A DNA stretch of 64,000 nucleotides from Liolophura sinensis (Eukaryota; Mollusca; Polyplacophora; Chitonida; Chitonidae), in NCBI RefSeq assembly GCF_032854445.1, contig NC_088295.1, forward strand, positions 12,883,385 through 12,947,384, read 5' to 3'. The position numbers were made by a program, and so were the translations under genes. This document shows positions 36,371 through 49,800 of this stretch, one piece after another; within the stretch, counting starts at the first letter, position 1, and the number at the start of each line of letters is the position of its first letter. The notes under the pieces are model-generated. The model was given only the letters and a program-made list of their open reading frames with translations. It ran no database searches and was not told the origin of the DNA.

Positions 36371-36754
36371 TGTGCGTTAGATGTCTAAAATTGCGCTCTT
36401 TGCACCTGATGCAAGTAGAGAAAACTTATGATGCTAATGTCTCGACTGAATGTTGTCACTTCATGTATTTGAAAAAATACACCTGTGGGTAACTTATCCG
36501 TACGTAATTAACTGGGTAGCGTATTAGTGGTTTTAATAGCTCACCTATGATGTGTTTTTTTTCACTTAAATGCAGTGGCCTTGAATCCACAACATTAATG
36601 CTCCTGGGTCATTGTATTGCACTAGCAGACTAACTGCTCGTCCACTCGGTCATTACAGATCACGATTGGTACACGACAGCCTGTTCATTTATGCCTCCCA
36701 GTTTTCATGATACTAAAATAGCAAAAATACAGGTATGTACAGCTAGACGTTCGT

Positions 36755-36758
<4 letters not shown>

Positions 36759-36815
<57 letters not shown>
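36759..36815. repeat. (TA)n microsatellite, about 28 units
   Basis: Uninterrupted AT dinucleotides between LINE relic and transposon-like copy A. Confidence 0.95.
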
Positions 36816-36818
<3 letters not shown>

Positions 36819-37351
36819 TTCACAGTCAGTGGATGGTCTAAATACACAGTCGGCTTTACCCCGCGGTCAGTGACACAGGGATTGATCTGTATACTGGTAA
36901 GGACATGTCACTCTGAACAGATAACTTTCCAATACAAGGCGGGTAATTCAGAACATTGGCAGCTAGCACGGAACTGTATGGCCCGGATATTACATACAGT
37001 TAGTAAATCAGATAAAGGCGTCAGCAGCGAACATTGTGCTTCTTGAAACTGACCTTAGTTTCTCTCTGAATAACAGGGATTAGAACAAATAATTTACTTA
37101 GTATGGAGGAAGTGACAGTTGTACTTAACACCACCCCGACATACAGTCAGAAGGAAATGAAACAAATGGGATCACGATGGACTCGAGGCATTTCACCCTA
37201 AAATGCAATCAACCTGCTAAATATACGCACAAAATGTACAATCTATAACAGATGTTTATTACACGGAGATAACAGGTATAAAAATTAAACAGATATTTTT
37301 CTAGATATTACAAATACATATTACATACATAAGATATATTTATTCAAAAGA

Positions 37352-38454
37352 ACCTGGTATGGCAAGGTGGGGAATCGGCCCCAGTGCAAGAAACTGTGGA
37401 CCCCGAGTAGCGAAATTGACTATACCTTTGACTGACGGCTGCTGACACACTCGTAAGGCTACATCTTTTTTCAGATCTTTTTCACTCGTGTTTTCCTATT
37501 ATATGGCAAGCATATGGCTTATAAAGCTCCAAACATGCACTGAAGCGATGTATAGGTCATAAAATTGAAAAATCGTCCCGGCACCAGTCACATTGAAATA
37601 TTTTTTTTTCGCATTAGACACTGTATTGTTATGAAAATCACTGCACTGCAAATGTAACTTTCTGAAAACGTCTTGAGCACGCAGTTATGCACCCATCAAT
37701 GAAATAAATACATAACAAATGTAACTTTCAGCCTTATACTTTTTCTACACATAGCATGTTAATGTTAATGATATCTAGTGGATCACATGTGCTCTCAACC
37801 AGGATTCACGTATGATGTTGCTGTAGAAGCGAGATGTTACATAACACCAAAGCTTATTCATTCTAATTCATGATAACACTTATTTAATGCAAGACGGCCT
37901 TTATCTTTACTCACACAAAAATATTTTTTCGAAGCAAAGAAAAAGCCACAAAGATCCGAAGTCTTCCATGATATACAACCTTTTCACCGCAGCGACTTTG
38001 TGAGTGCACTGAACTGTGGAGGACGTCTGGTAGGCCAAGGCAAAAATACAGATTTTAAACTTGCTAAAATGTGACAAAACTCATAGCATTATAAAGGTTA
38101 TGATTTATATATGAAGACAAACGTTAACAAAAACGAAACTTTGACAGCACGTAGAAATACACACATGTAGGTTTCAGTAAAGATATTTTTCTGGTTAATG
38201 TTGATCTTCATACCATAAATTAACAACACAGTGCCTCGTTTGAACGAAAAATTTGTGTTTTTGACTGAGAGTCCATTTTTGGAGGTTTATTACTGAGCAA
38301 CCATTTTTTTTATGGCATTATAACTTACATGAGTGCTTTTACCAAGTTTCATACTTCTGATTCCGAAATTTACAGAATTGTGCTGGGATTTTGAAATTTG
38401 CACTTTTTCATCGTACTTCTCTGGGGTCGATTCTCCCGCCTTACCGTACCAGGT
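37352..38454. mobile_element. Non-autonomous DNA-transposon-like element, copy A
   Basis: Terminal inverted repeats: ACCTGGTATGGCAAGGTGGG on the left, and on the right the complement of ACCTGGTACGGTAAGGCGGG, each followed by AATCGGCCCCAG or a close variant. The interior (about 1.0 kb) has no transposase. Its sequence matches copy B in opposite orientation. Confidence 0.75.
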
Positions 38455-39729
38455 CCGTTATATCAGTCAGTACACAGTAAATCTTTATACATATGCTGGT
38501 GTTTTAATGCTACAGGCTCATGGTGTTTGGCTTTCGTCTTCACACGATATTGTGTACAAAAGACATGTTTATGTTTTACCTTTGCATGCAACTCAGTCAT
38601 CTCAGACAGGTATGAATGGTGTCTATACCTGTATGTAGCCTGGGAGTTGAGAGTGTATAGGGATGTAGTCCTGGCTTCTATACGTTGCGAGCTTTACGTG
38701 AGAGACACACCTTAAATGCTGTACTCGGAAATTCATTTCGTTTTACATGGACACTCACGATATATCTAACCCTCAATTGTTACTCTCTTCCACTGATAGG
38801 CCTACAATTAGAACAAAGTCCAAAGTTTTACATGCTTTGTGTATAAATCCCACAGTGTAGGATTACATAGGATTACGAAGTTAGCTGAGTGATAATGATA
38901 TTCATTTATGATAACGATTTACTCGTATGCAGTGCTTTATGTTGTAAGCTTATATTATGATGTATTTTGTCTATAATGTGGTATGAAAAGGTTAACAGAG
39001 AAAAAAACCCTTGATTTCAGATCCTCATATGTAAGTATTTGTGAATTATCCAACCGTTTATTAAATAGAATTCGCTTTGTTATTTGTTAACAATATAGAA
39101 GGAAAAATGACTTTTTCGAATTTTAACGTCTCTTAATTAAACTTTTTTTTAAGTTAAAGCGCATTGAAGTTGCCTCAGGTTATTCATTACGAGGAAATAA
39201 GGATATAAATACTTTAACATGAAATACTTCAGCTCAGAGAAAAAAACCCCATTATACTCTTATATATACAAGTAGTTTTGTGTTTTGTGTATGCACACAA
39301 GTAGTTTTGTGTATGCATGCCAGTAGTTTTGTGTTTTGTGTATGTACACAAGTAGTTTCAGTTAGCCCAGGACATACCACTGGGCATTTATTGTCCGTTT
39401 ACCACGAATGTACAGCTCATCCTTACATTACGTGGGTGGACGGGTTATCTATCCATAATAGATACAATGTTACAATAATACAATTGTACCGAAACACTAA
39501 CATTATTATTATTATTTTTTTGATTTGTCATGATGAACAATATTTTCAGATGGATGATGGCCTGTATCTTTATGGATAATATTCATGTAGAGTTAGATTT
39601 AGAATGGAATGCTATAACTGAACCTATAATGCCTTAAAGTTATCAAATTTACTCTTTTTGATATCTCCACAAAAAGTTGATATTTCATTATGAATATGCG
39701 ATGTGAAACACGAGAAATAGACACTCTTT

Positions 39730-41000
39730 TTCATAATGTGACATACATATATATAATACTTTGCATGTAATACACAAAAATTAACATTTGAAAAAAAATT
39801 TGCTTTCTATACATCAAATTAGTTGTTATTTTATCTCTATCCATTCTAACGTCTCGGATGTACATCATATCAAAATTTAAGTTTGGCCTTTTACCGCAAC
39901 AAAAGTGTGACCTGAGACATTTTGCAGAACAGCAGCTTCCGCACTTTTCCAAATTTTATAGCCGTCGTATGTTACTGGGATAGCAGATTGCTGACCAAGT
40001 AAATTCAACGGATTAAAAGTGCCAGTTTCATCAAACAAATCTCAGATATACACATTCCCAGCTTCTAGTCAGAGTACGTCTTCCCTCCTTTCAAAATGAG
40101 TTTATTGTTCCAAACAATTTGATCATATAATAGAACAACTTCCGCCTGTATTTCTTTCAACCCAGAACAGTTGTTGAGTCCATCACCCATATATTGTACA
40201 TATTGTTTATAAAAACAGCTTTGCTTGATTCTTCTTAAGAAGTTTAATCATTTCTAAATTAATGTTTAATCCGCGTAATAGCTCAATGCTTAAATAAAAA
40301 TCCAGTGCCTCATTAACTGACGCAAAGTTGTCAGTGTCATAGAGTCGAGTCATGGGCAAAATACATGCTCTTCACCTCTTTTCCATAAACGTCAATACCC
40401 TTCACAGTCTACATATTCCTTAATTTAATGTATATTAATTCAGTACAGACAATAAATAAATATGGGGACAAAGGGCAACCCTGTTTTAGCCCCCGGGAAT
40501 TTGAGAACCACTTTGTAGACATACCTTAATCTAAGGCACAGCTGAACGTACCCAATAAAAAATAGATTTATCCACTTTGATATGTTTATTTTTCCAAATT
40601 TAAAACATTGAAGAACTTAAGACAAGAAAGAATATTCAATAGAGTCAAAAGCCTTTTCAAAGTCAAGAAAAAGCAAAAGGCCATCGCTCTCATAGTTACC
40701 CAGCAAATCCAGAAGAAAACATATGTTTTCTCCTATGTATCGATCAAGCACAAATCCAGTTTGCGATTCATGTTATATTAGTAAGGACCATCTTTATTCC
40801 ATTAACAAATAATATTGAAAAAAAATTATAATCCGAATTCAACAATGTGACTGGACGCCAGTTTTAAATCACATTTGGATCTTTCCCTGGTTTTCAATTA
40901 AAGTTATCAACCCTCGTCTTTGCTGGAGTCCTTATGTAAACCGAATGTTATCATAAGAGTTTTCTCCCTTGTTTCGCAACCTTGGACGGAAAACGACAGT
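39730..41000 (-). pseudogene. Decayed LINE (Tx1/L1-like) reverse transcriptase
   Basis: In pieces on the minus strand: DFEKAFDSIEYSFLS at about 40665-40622 (RT motif A, catalytic Asp kept), [20 protein letters not shown] at about 40491-40430 (motif B), then LYDTDNF at about 40350 where YADD is expected, so the catalytic box is damaged. Further down, DLFDETGTF resembles the post-RT region of Tx1-type elements. Frameshifts separate the blocks. Confidence 0.8.
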
Positions 41001-41849
41001 GCATAAGTGCTCCGGGCAAAACTTGCAACACCTGGCAGAGCATGATATATCGTCAGCCAGCTTCTGAAAAGGTCATATTGTTAGTGAGCCTCAAAAACCA
41101 CAGGATTTGTGTTATAGTGCCATTACCTGTAATAAAGGCAATCACATTATTTACAGCCGACACCTGGATAAACAGAACAGGAAGCCTTCATATACAATAT
41201 ATATGTCATTTTGTTTAGCCGTCATCAATGCAGTCACTGATTGAACATATCAGTGAGCATTCCTGTTGATACCTTTATGTATATCATATTACGTATCAAA
41301 CAATTATCTTTTAAACTTAGCCGAAAGGCTGTTGCCTGGGTGATGCTAGAATGTATCCCCTTATTACACAGCAGATTATAGTGCCATTGCATCAGATTTT
41401 GTGTTAATAATTCACACCATAATCGGGAATATTTTACTTAACTATTTTTCTTTGGTGGCTGTCAAATTTATGAGCGAAATCGACGAATGGATCAGAGCAT
41501 GCTTCACAGCAACACGCTTCTTGATATACAGATCTAGTAATGGGACTTGTTAGTCGTAAACTTGTGACGTAAATGTTCCATCACAGAACACGAACACCGT
41601 GGTCAAGGATTCAAACGCTTGCGCTTTACCTCCTTGAAATGATTGTAGGACATCAGAGAAATTCTCAAGTGATAGGTGTTTTAATAAAACTTCCAATTTT
41701 ATAGATTTTTGTAAAGTGATGCTATAATGTATTCTGTTACATTTATAACAAAATACTGTTGCATATTCAGCACAATATTCTTTTGCTCTATTGCAGTCTT
41801 TATTTTGAATTAAATAGAATAGGTGTGCTGTATGTATGTGTGAGTGTAG

Positions 41850-42425
41850 TCTGCTGCAATGGCAAAGTATAGTCACATACAATGGCAAAGTGTAGTCTGC
41901 TGAAATGGCGAAGTTCAGTGTGCAGCAATCGCAAAGTATAGTCTGCTGCAGTGGCAAAGTGTAGTCTGCTGTAATGGCAAAGTATAGTCTGCTGCAATGG
42001 CAGAGTGTAGTCAGCTGCAATGGCAAAGTATAGTCTGCTGTACTGGCAAAGTATAGCCTGCTGTAATGGCAAAGTATAGTCAGCTGTAATGGCAGAGTAT
42101 AGTCTGCTGCAATGACAAAGTATAGTCTGCTGTAATGGCAAAGCATAGTCTGCTGTAATGGCAAAGTATAGTCTGCTGCAATGGCAAAGTGTAGTCTGCT
42201 GCAATGGTAGAGTATAGTCTGCTGCAAAGGCAGAGTGTAGTCAGCTGCAATGGTAGAGTATAGTCTGCTGCAAAGGCAGAGTGTAGTCAGCTGCAATGGT
42301 AGAGTATAGTCTGCTGCAGTGACAGAGTGTAATCTGCTGCAATGGCAGAGTGGGGTCAGCTGCTGTAGCAGAGTGTAGTCTCCTGTAATGGCAGACTATA
42401 TTTTTCTACAATAGCAGAGTAGTCT
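41850..42425. repeat. 23-bp minisatellite, about 25 units
   Basis: AATGGCAAAGTATAGTCTGC plus TGC, with variants AGAGTG and TCAGCTG. Because 23 is not divisible by 3, each frame repeats every 23 codons, which explains the long minus ORF rich in LPLQQTILCHCSRLYFAIAA. Confidence 0.92.
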
Positions 42426-43264
42426 GCTGGAAAAGAGAACACATTCTAATATCACTCAGACAACAGACTTTCTGTTAAATGTAAAAGACTATTTTTTGGA
42501 GAGTAACTTCACCCCATTTTTTCCCCGATCCCCTGTTTATTTGTGATGTTTATAGGTGCATGTTGGCGTGCATCTGTCCTTGATGTGGGAGTGCATTTGG
42601 GTGGAATTGTACTGTGAATTATCTCGCTCTCGTCATGTTGTTCAACACCGTTATGCTGACCCCAATGTGATATACGGCGAATTCCCGTGACTGATGAATT
42701 TCCAGCCACGTAGCTTGGACATGATGGCTGTTTTGCCAGAACCATTGCGGTGAAGGACAAGTTATGATGTATAGTAGATTATATCGGATATGAAGCTTTA
42801 TAGGTTATCAAACCTCCTTGAACGCGATAAATTATGGATTATAGTCAGAATCTGACAACTGGCTGTGTTCCACGAGCAAACATGACGAGAACACCGAGCT
42901 TAATCGTATTTGGAGAAATCTAAAATGTAAAGCTTTGCTGGTTTTTTTTTTTACCTCCGCGATTTGGGAAATAGCGATCTTGATCCCGACTAAGACTAGG
43001 CTATATACTTTACCGGCAGTTTGAGTAGACGACTGGGAAAGTGAGGAAAATCTTCTCGTGCATGACCACCGGCGGCGGCAACCAGCCACTGGTGCTGAAA
43101 ACGTTGATTAGTGAAACCATATATGATTAGTGAGAAATTGTGCTTTACTAGGGTGTCATGAATGGATCGTGTGTAATGTGCATTGAAGTAAATCTATAGA
43201 CAACTATTCGCCTGATTCATGCAATCAGCTTCAGTTATACTAGTGGCCTCAATATAAACTGGTT

Positions 43265-43372
43265 AACTGCAGCTCACGTTTCACTCGCCACGATATTGCT
43301 GAAATACTAATGATCCAGTAAAAAAACAAAATCATTCACTGATTAACTGATTGATTCATTCATTCATTAAGT
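43265..43372 (+). mobile_element. Decayed SINE-like 3' end with (CATT)n tail
   Basis: TCACTCGCCACGATATTGCT, then GAAATACTAATGATCC and an ATTCATTCATTCATT tail. The phrase is close to a repeat often seen in gastropod genomes (from memory). The 5' part is not recognised. Confidence 0.4.
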
Positions 43373-43617
43373 AACGTTTGAACATCACATGGCCATCTAG
43401 TTTAAATTTCTTCTGCACTTGATTTTGCGCGGAAGACTTAAAACGTACTAAGTTGTCAATACTATAGGTGATTTGAGGCTTGCATTTGCCTCTTTTTCTC
43501 AGCACTCTGAGGTTAGTATTACCTTATTAATGACCATGGCGGAAATTTTATATACTGGTATACTTGGAATTGGTGCCATAAGTATAGATCTGCGACAGTG
43601 AAAGGCTAGTAATCGGT

Positions 43618-43757
43618 GTGCATCTGTCGACTTGATGTGGGTTACCACATCATCGTACCAGTTATAAAGTCTTAGATGACCCGACCCCGGTTTGATCTCA
43701 GGTCTCCCGGCCTCTAGGCGGACGCTCTAACCATTAGGACACCGAAACGGTCGCCCG
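43618..43757 (-). mobile_element. tRNA-derived SINE 5' fragment
   Basis: Minus-strand head GACCGTTTCGGTGTCCTAAT, then GGTTAGAGCGTCCGCC, and B box GAGATCAAACCGGGG. It joins a short piece of body before unique DNA. Confidence 0.65.
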
Positions 43758-43914
43758 TGTTTAGATAGTAAATTTCATGTGGATCTGTGCAAGAAAACAC
43801 CCTATCTAGCAGCCACACAGCATTATGCACGAAGGGCAAACAAAGAATTGTGTATTGCTTTGAACAGACTGGTAATTTGTGAAGTTAATTTTAACCTGTG
43901 AGTGTGATCTTGAC

Positions 43915-44105
43915 AAGCTTTATATATATACAGTATACATTGTGCCACGTTCAGCATGCACAATGCCACCCACAATATATCCTATCCCACTCACAGTATA
44001 TACTGTGCCACGTACAGTATACACATTTACATGTACATTGTACGCTATTCGACATTGAGTTTACACAATGTCACGTATAGTGAACACTTTACCACGGACA
44101 CTATG
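43915..44105. repeat. Degenerate tandem repeat (CAGTATACA..TGCCACG)
   Basis: Five or six diverged units built on ACAGTATACATTGTGCCACG; the unit length varies between about 30 and 35 bp. Confidence 0.65.
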
Positions 44106-44654
44106 CCCTGTGCAGTCATTACTCCTGTTTTTACATTGTTTACTTTCTTTCATATATTCACGAATGAGGCTGTATTTATTATTATTAACCAACACCCATA
44201 CATGTTATAAATCAGCTCTAATAATGTGTGTATTGATGAGATAGGTTAGGACGTTTCATTCTGGGAGCGTGTGTAGTCAGGCTAGATGTCAAATGGCTGA
44301 TGACATTTCTCGTAAAGGTGAACTTCAAAGTACTTTTAGCTCATGCACCTATCGCTGACGCCACAGTCGTACAGAAAAAATGCCCACACAATGTCTATCT
44401 CAGCCGTGCTAAGAGCTACATGTAGCTGAGGCACTGATTCTTCATTGCCTCCACAAGACATAGCAAAGCCAGATTTAGAAAAAGCAGATCGGGTCCCTCG
44501 TTAAGCCTCTCTCCTGGGGATTACCTCTTAATCAACGGCCTATCCCCACTGGTTATATTACCACAGATTGCCAGTCACGAAATAAAACTTTTACGGCCTC
44601 CTGGAAGTTATGTTTTCTGGGTTCTAAGAGATGTGACCTGCAACTTTACCCAAA

Positions 44655-44940
44655 CTCTTGTAAACGCCGCTGACATAAAATAGTACTCGTGTGAACACTG
44701 CTGGCAGAAATAATACACGTGGAAACACCACTGGTAGAAAATAATAATCTTATGAACACTGCTAGTAGTAAATAGTATTCATGTGAACACAGGTGGCAGA
44801 AATAATACTTGTGTGAACACTGCTGGCAGAAAATAATACTCGTGTAAACACTGCCGGTAGAAAATAATACTCGTGTGGACACTGCTGGTAGAAAATAATA
44901 CTCGTGTGAACACTGCTGGTAGAAAATAATACGGGTGGAA
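44655..44940. repeat. Minisatellite of about 30 bp, nine units
   Basis: TCGTGTGAACACTGCTGGTA followed by GAAAATAATAC, repeated with small length changes. Confidence 0.85.
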
Positions 44941-45279
44941 AAAACAGTAATGTTTTTAATGTTATACTATTTTTGCGCATTAAAATGACTAGTTCCAAGT
45001 AACGCTTAATTGCAATGACGGGAATTCCCTCCTGTAAATGCTAGTATTTTCGTGAACTGTGTTTATAACTTATTTCGCGGACACTTTAATTTAGGGATAA
45101 ACAAGTCATTGCTTCTCATGACTCATTATGAAAAACTTATATTGTTTTAGAATTTAGGACTTGTCTTCACAGCAGCTGGATCATTTTCAAAGCACAAATT
45201 AAGCTAGCAGATCAAGATGCCATTTTTAATCGCCACAAATTTAAATGTATTTCATCAAAACACCATTATTTGTAATCGT

Positions 45280-46135
45280 CAGGTTGTACCTGATGCTGTA
45301 ATATTAGATTGATTGTGTGGAGCTGTAATGGTTAGATTTTCTACACCCTGTAATATTAGATTTTTGGTAAAGAGCTGTAATGCTCAGATTTTCAAAACGC
45401 AGTAATATTATATTGGTCACAGGTGTTGAAAATTTCAGGTTGCTGTGGATGCTGTATGAAAGTGTTGAAGTCGTCACGTTATTGTGGACTAGACTGATCT
45501 GAAAGTGTTGTTATCGTCGTGTTGGTTCTGGATGCTATAATATTAGACTGTTCCGAGGGTTTTGTATTCGTCAGGATGTTCTGGGTGCTGTAATATTAGA
45601 CTGTTCCGAGGGTGTTGTAATCGCCAGGATGTTCTGGATGCTGTAATATTAGACTGTTCTGAGGGTGCTGTAATCGTCGTGTTGTTCCAGATGCTGTAAT
45701 ATTAGATTGGTCTGAGGGTGTTATAATTTAATGTTGTTCCGGATGCTGTAATATTCGATTGGTTCAAGGGTGTTGTAATCGTCATGTTGTTCCGGAATCT
45801 GTAATGTTAGTTTGGCCTGATGGTGTTGCAATTGTCAGGTGTTGTGGATGTTGTAATATTAGACTATTCTGAGGGTGTTGTAATTTTAATCTTATTCTGG
45901 ATGCTGTAATATTAGATTGCCCCGATGTGTTGTAATTTTAATGTTGTTTAATGCTGTAATGTTAGATTGGTCTGAGAGTGTTGTAATCATCGCGTTGTTC
46001 AGGATGCTGTAATATTAGACTGTTTTGAGGGCATTGTGGTCATCATGTTGTTCCATATGCTGTAATATTAGACTGGTCCCAGCTTCTTGTGATGTTCTGG
46101 ATGCTGCAGTCTGTATTTGATTGGTAGATATTTAG
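45280..46135. repeat. Degenerate minisatellite of about 55 bp
   Basis: About 15 diverged units around GATGCTGTAATATTAGATTG, then GTCTGAGGGTGTTGTAATCG and TCATGTTGTTCCG. Confidence 0.85.
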
Positions 46136-46365
46136 ACTGTTCGTAGGTACCTTGATGCTCGTCAGATTCAGTGACGTGCTAAACTGTAGGATACTTGTGG
46201 AATTCTAGTCTGGTCTCATCGCTCTGGGATCCTATAGCTATACTGTCGTTGTTAGACTGTTCTGTTATGTTTTTTTTAATCTGTCAATATTCCTCTTGGA
46301 TGTCGTAATGATCGTACTGTTCTGATATATAATCACAAAGCTATTATCACGTTTTTAAAGTGCTG

Positions 46366-46552
46366 CCTCCACTGAAGTATCATGCCGGAGACACCAGACA
46401 TGACATTCTATCCTGTCACATGATAATGACACAGGGTCAACAAGTCATGTGTCCTTGCTTTAAGTTCACAATGCTGAACGTCAGGCAATGCAACAGCAAA
46501 TACAATTTTTTAAAGTCTTTGGTATGACCCGACCCGGATTTGATCCCTGTAT
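46366..46552 (-). mobile_element. SINE fragment inside the minisatellite cluster
   Basis: Contains CACTGAAGTATCATGCCGGA, ...GGGTCAACAAGTCATGTGTC and TTTGGTATGACCCGACCCGG, all shared with the 59.1 and 43.6 kb copies; the tRNA head is missing. It interrupts the 46-47 kb tandem repeats. Confidence 0.6.
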
Positions 46553-47136
46553 TCTTGTATCTCGTAATGTCCGTATTGTTTTGAAATGTTGTAGTCACCA
46601 TACTCTTCCTTGTATCTAGTAATTCTTGTACTATTCCGGGATGCTGTAGTCACTATATTATTATTGTATCTCGTAATGATTGTACTGTTTTGAGATGCTT
46701 AGTCACTATATTGTTCTTGTATTTCGTAATGATTGTATTGCTCTAGGATATTATAGTCACCATATTGTTGTTGTAACTGGTAATGTTTGTATTTTTTAGG
46801 GATCGTTTTTGTACATGTATCTCGTAATGATTGTTCTGAGGTGATGTAGTCACCATATTGGTCTTGAATCTCGTAATGTTTGTAGTGTTCTGGGATCGTT
46901 TTTGTATCTCGTAATGATTGAACTGTTCTAAGATGCTCCAGTCACCATATTTTTCTTGTATCTTGTAATGTTTGCATTATTCTGGGATTATTATTGTATC
47001 TCGTAATGATTGTTCTGGTCTGAGATGCTGTAGTCATCATATTTGTTCTTGCATTTCGTAATGTTTGTATTGTTCTAAGCTGATGTAATAACCCTTATTC
47101 TTCTAGTAATTCGCAATTCTTGTATTGTTCCGGGAT
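46540..47136. repeat. Degenerate relatives of the 54-bp minisatellite
   Basis: Units such as TTGTATCTCGTAATGATTGT, then CTGTTCTGAGATGCTGTAGT and CACCATATTG, older and more diverged than the array that follows. Confidence 0.8.
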
Positions 47137-47510
47137 GCTGTTATCACCATATTGTTCTTGTATCTCGTAATGACTGCATTGCTCTGGGTTAGTGTAATCA
47201 CCATATTGTTCTTGTATCTTGTAATGATTGCATTGCTCTGGGTTAGTGTAATCACCATATTGTTCTTGTATCTCGTAATGATTGCATTGCTCTGGGTTAG
47301 TGTAATCACCATATTGTTCTTGTATCTCGTAATGATTGCATTGCTCTGGGTTAGTGTAATCACCATATTGTTCTTGTATCTTGTAATGATTGCATTGCTC
47401 TGGGTTAGTGTAATCACCATATTGTTCTTGTATCTCGTAATGATTGCATTGCTCTGGGTTAGTGTAATCACCATATTGTTCTTGTATCTTGTAATGATTG
47501 CATTGCTCCG
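47137..47510. repeat. 54-bp minisatellite, seven near-identical units
   Basis: TTGTTCTTGTATCTCGTAAT, then GATTGCATTGCTCTGGGTTA and GTGTAATCACCATA. Units differ mainly by C/T in TCTCG or TCTTG. 54 is divisible by 3, so ORFs of 18-residue repeats run on both strands; these are not taken as genes. Confidence 0.95.
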
Positions 47511-48804
47511 CATGTTGAAGCCATAATGTTCTGCTTTAATGAGGTTGTTGTGTTTCGTTATAGGAATGTATCCAATATATATCCAATCCAGTTGATTTAA
47601 AATATTTGAAGCGCAGACTGGTTAAAAATGGAAGATAAATGAGTGATATAACCTTGTAATGGATGAGTATTTAGGTAAAAGATATTCTGGTAGGACAAGT
47701 TAACTTTGGTTTTGAGAAGGAAATGTGACTTCACCCAACCGAACGTAAAATAATTCAGAATTTGCTAACAACACTAAAGATTTTGAGACAAGATTAATAC
47801 TGTCTTTTCCAAACTGTTTCCCTAAAGACGCGGTCTAAAAATTCTACGCAGTTTTATCTTCCATACAGTGTTAAAATTGGTCTTGTATACGGTTTCGGGT
47901 TTTCAAGTTTTCTTGTTAATGAAATTCAAACGGAATTCTCCGCCTTAGGTATGCCAGTGACAGTTTTTTAATTTCCCAGAGGAGTTCGCAATTTGTATGT
48001 GCTGCAATGTCTGCTATAGTAGAGAGACAAAAGTTCATTAGCGGACTGACAGTTTGGAATGATACAGTTTGCACATCCCGAGGAGTTGAATTCTTAATGT
48101 CTATCAGATTAAATAGCTGCTGGGTTGAAAATTACCATGCATTTATTTTCTTAACGTATGGTCTTTCTTCATTTCAGTCAAAGGTGCATGTATATTCAGC
48201 TGAATCAAATGCAAGAAGTTTGTATTCATCAGAAAGTTTTTATAAAAGTTATACTGATTACTGTTTTCTTAATGTCTTGGTTTGTGTTTGTGTCTGTAAG
48301 CGTTAATCTTCTTTTGTATGCACTTTACCACAATCTTGCCAGAAAAACAACACGAGACAATGAGCTATCTAGGGCTGATACTGTCACTCTACGATTTGGT
48401 AGTTACGGAGTCCAAACAATTGTAATACATTCATGTGCCACTTTCTGCCCCTCTCTTTGGAACAAATGCAGTCCAGTTACCAAAACACTCAGTCACTGTT
48501 CTTTACTGGCATAATTGATTTTCAACGGACTTCGTGTGGAATCTCTGGCGTTGAAGAAAAGTAAATGGTTTATTTTGTGTCTTCTCGCGAGTCCAATTGA
48601 GCGACGCCTCCCATTTATTATCCTGACATAATTGCCGTATCCAGAAGTCAATGGATGGTCCAGGGAAAACCCGCACCGTGCCTTGGCGCTAAATGGATAC
48701 AAAAATGTGAAAAACGGAGCACTTTGCCACTGAACTGACATGCCACATTCTCATTGTGTGAAATCAAGGCTTCAGTCGGGCGCGGAGTAAACCCTAAAAT
48801 ACTA

Positions 48805-49120
48805 GGTAATGTCGTCAAACAAAACCAAGGGGGGGATGACAAGCTCTTAAACAAAACATGCACGTCATCAAACAAAAATCACGCGTCAAATATACACGTG
48901 AGCAAACAATAAACAAAAGTCGCGCCCTCAAGCAAGAAACACGTGCCAACAAACAAGACATGAGTCAGCAAACAATAAATACGTTTCAGCTAACAAAATA
49001 TACACGTCAGCAATAATAGTCTTGATAAAAAATAAAAACGCGTTTAATGAGCAGAAATACACGTTAATAAAGAAAACAGTTGTCAGTAAACAAGAAACAG
49101 GCATCAACAAACAAGACATA
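48805..49120. repeat. Degenerate short repeats (CGTCAGCAAACAAnAAA)
   Basis: Twelve or so loosely similar blocks of about 23-27 bp built on ACGTCAGCAAACAAGAAACA. Confidence 0.6.
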
Positions 49121-49642
49121 CAAAAATAGCTTCCATTTGGTTAGATGATCGCAGCTTTTCACGGTTAATAGGGACAAACAACTAACAAAAGAATATATAA
49201 CGAATCGTACACAAATTAATGGGTTCTCCATCAAAGTCGATTAGTTACAGTTGTTTTTAAGAAATAAGTTTCTCAGTGACACTAGCATTCCTCCATATAT
49301 AAAAATGGCTGCCATTGCATAGGTGAAAAGTTATGGCGTCACACAAGAAATATATACATAAAAGTCGACTGCAAGGGAGTATATACCTTACCTCCATATC
49401 CAGATCAACAAATCCCTCAAGGGTGACAACGGAACAATAATCTGCTTTTAGTTCGTATCTCACAAGGATGAAGAATGCAGATTCGAATCACCACCAAAAT
49501 GTAGCCGTTTGGAGCTCGTGCCAAGGTCAACCCGTGCTCAGGGTTTCAACAACATCTGAGCATAACATTTTCCTTCTGGCAGTGGTACAAAATGGCTTCA
49601 AACATTACTGGATACAGATTTTAATGGATCGATGCTTGTGTA

Positions 49643-49800
49643 ATTTATTTATTTATTTATTTGATTGGTGTTTTACGCCGTACTCAAGAATATTTCACTT
49701 ATACGACGGCGGCCAGCATTACGGTGGGAGGAAACCGGGCAGAGCCCGGGGGAAACACACTCCCATCCGCATGTTGCTGAGAGACCTTCCCACTTACATG
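49643..49800 (-). mobile_element. Nin-like SINE
   Basis: Well-kept core on the plus strand: TTGATTGGTGTTTTACGCCG, TACTCAAGAATATTTCACTT, GGCGGCCAGCATTACGGTGG and CAGAGCCCGGGGGAAAC, with a (TTTA)n tail at 49643-49660. Confidence 0.8.

Larger units (their letters stand above)
41001..49642. other. Intergenic minisatellite-rich block
   Basis: Besides the arrays and SINE pieces listed, the unique parts (41.0-41.8, 42.4-43.2, 47.5-48.8 kb) hold only short ORFs without domain, signal peptide or splice support. Confidence 0.5.

Noticed and set aside
41550-42296. 248-codon minus ORF with Leu/Gln/Tyr repeats
   Set aside because: It is the translation of a 23-bp minisatellite and its flank; every frame of such an array repeats, and no signal, domain or splice evidence exists.
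46540-47510. Regularly spaced repeats considered as a CRISPR array
   Set aside because: The repeats are contiguous with no unique spacers, in a eukaryotic intron-bearing genome; they are minisatellites.
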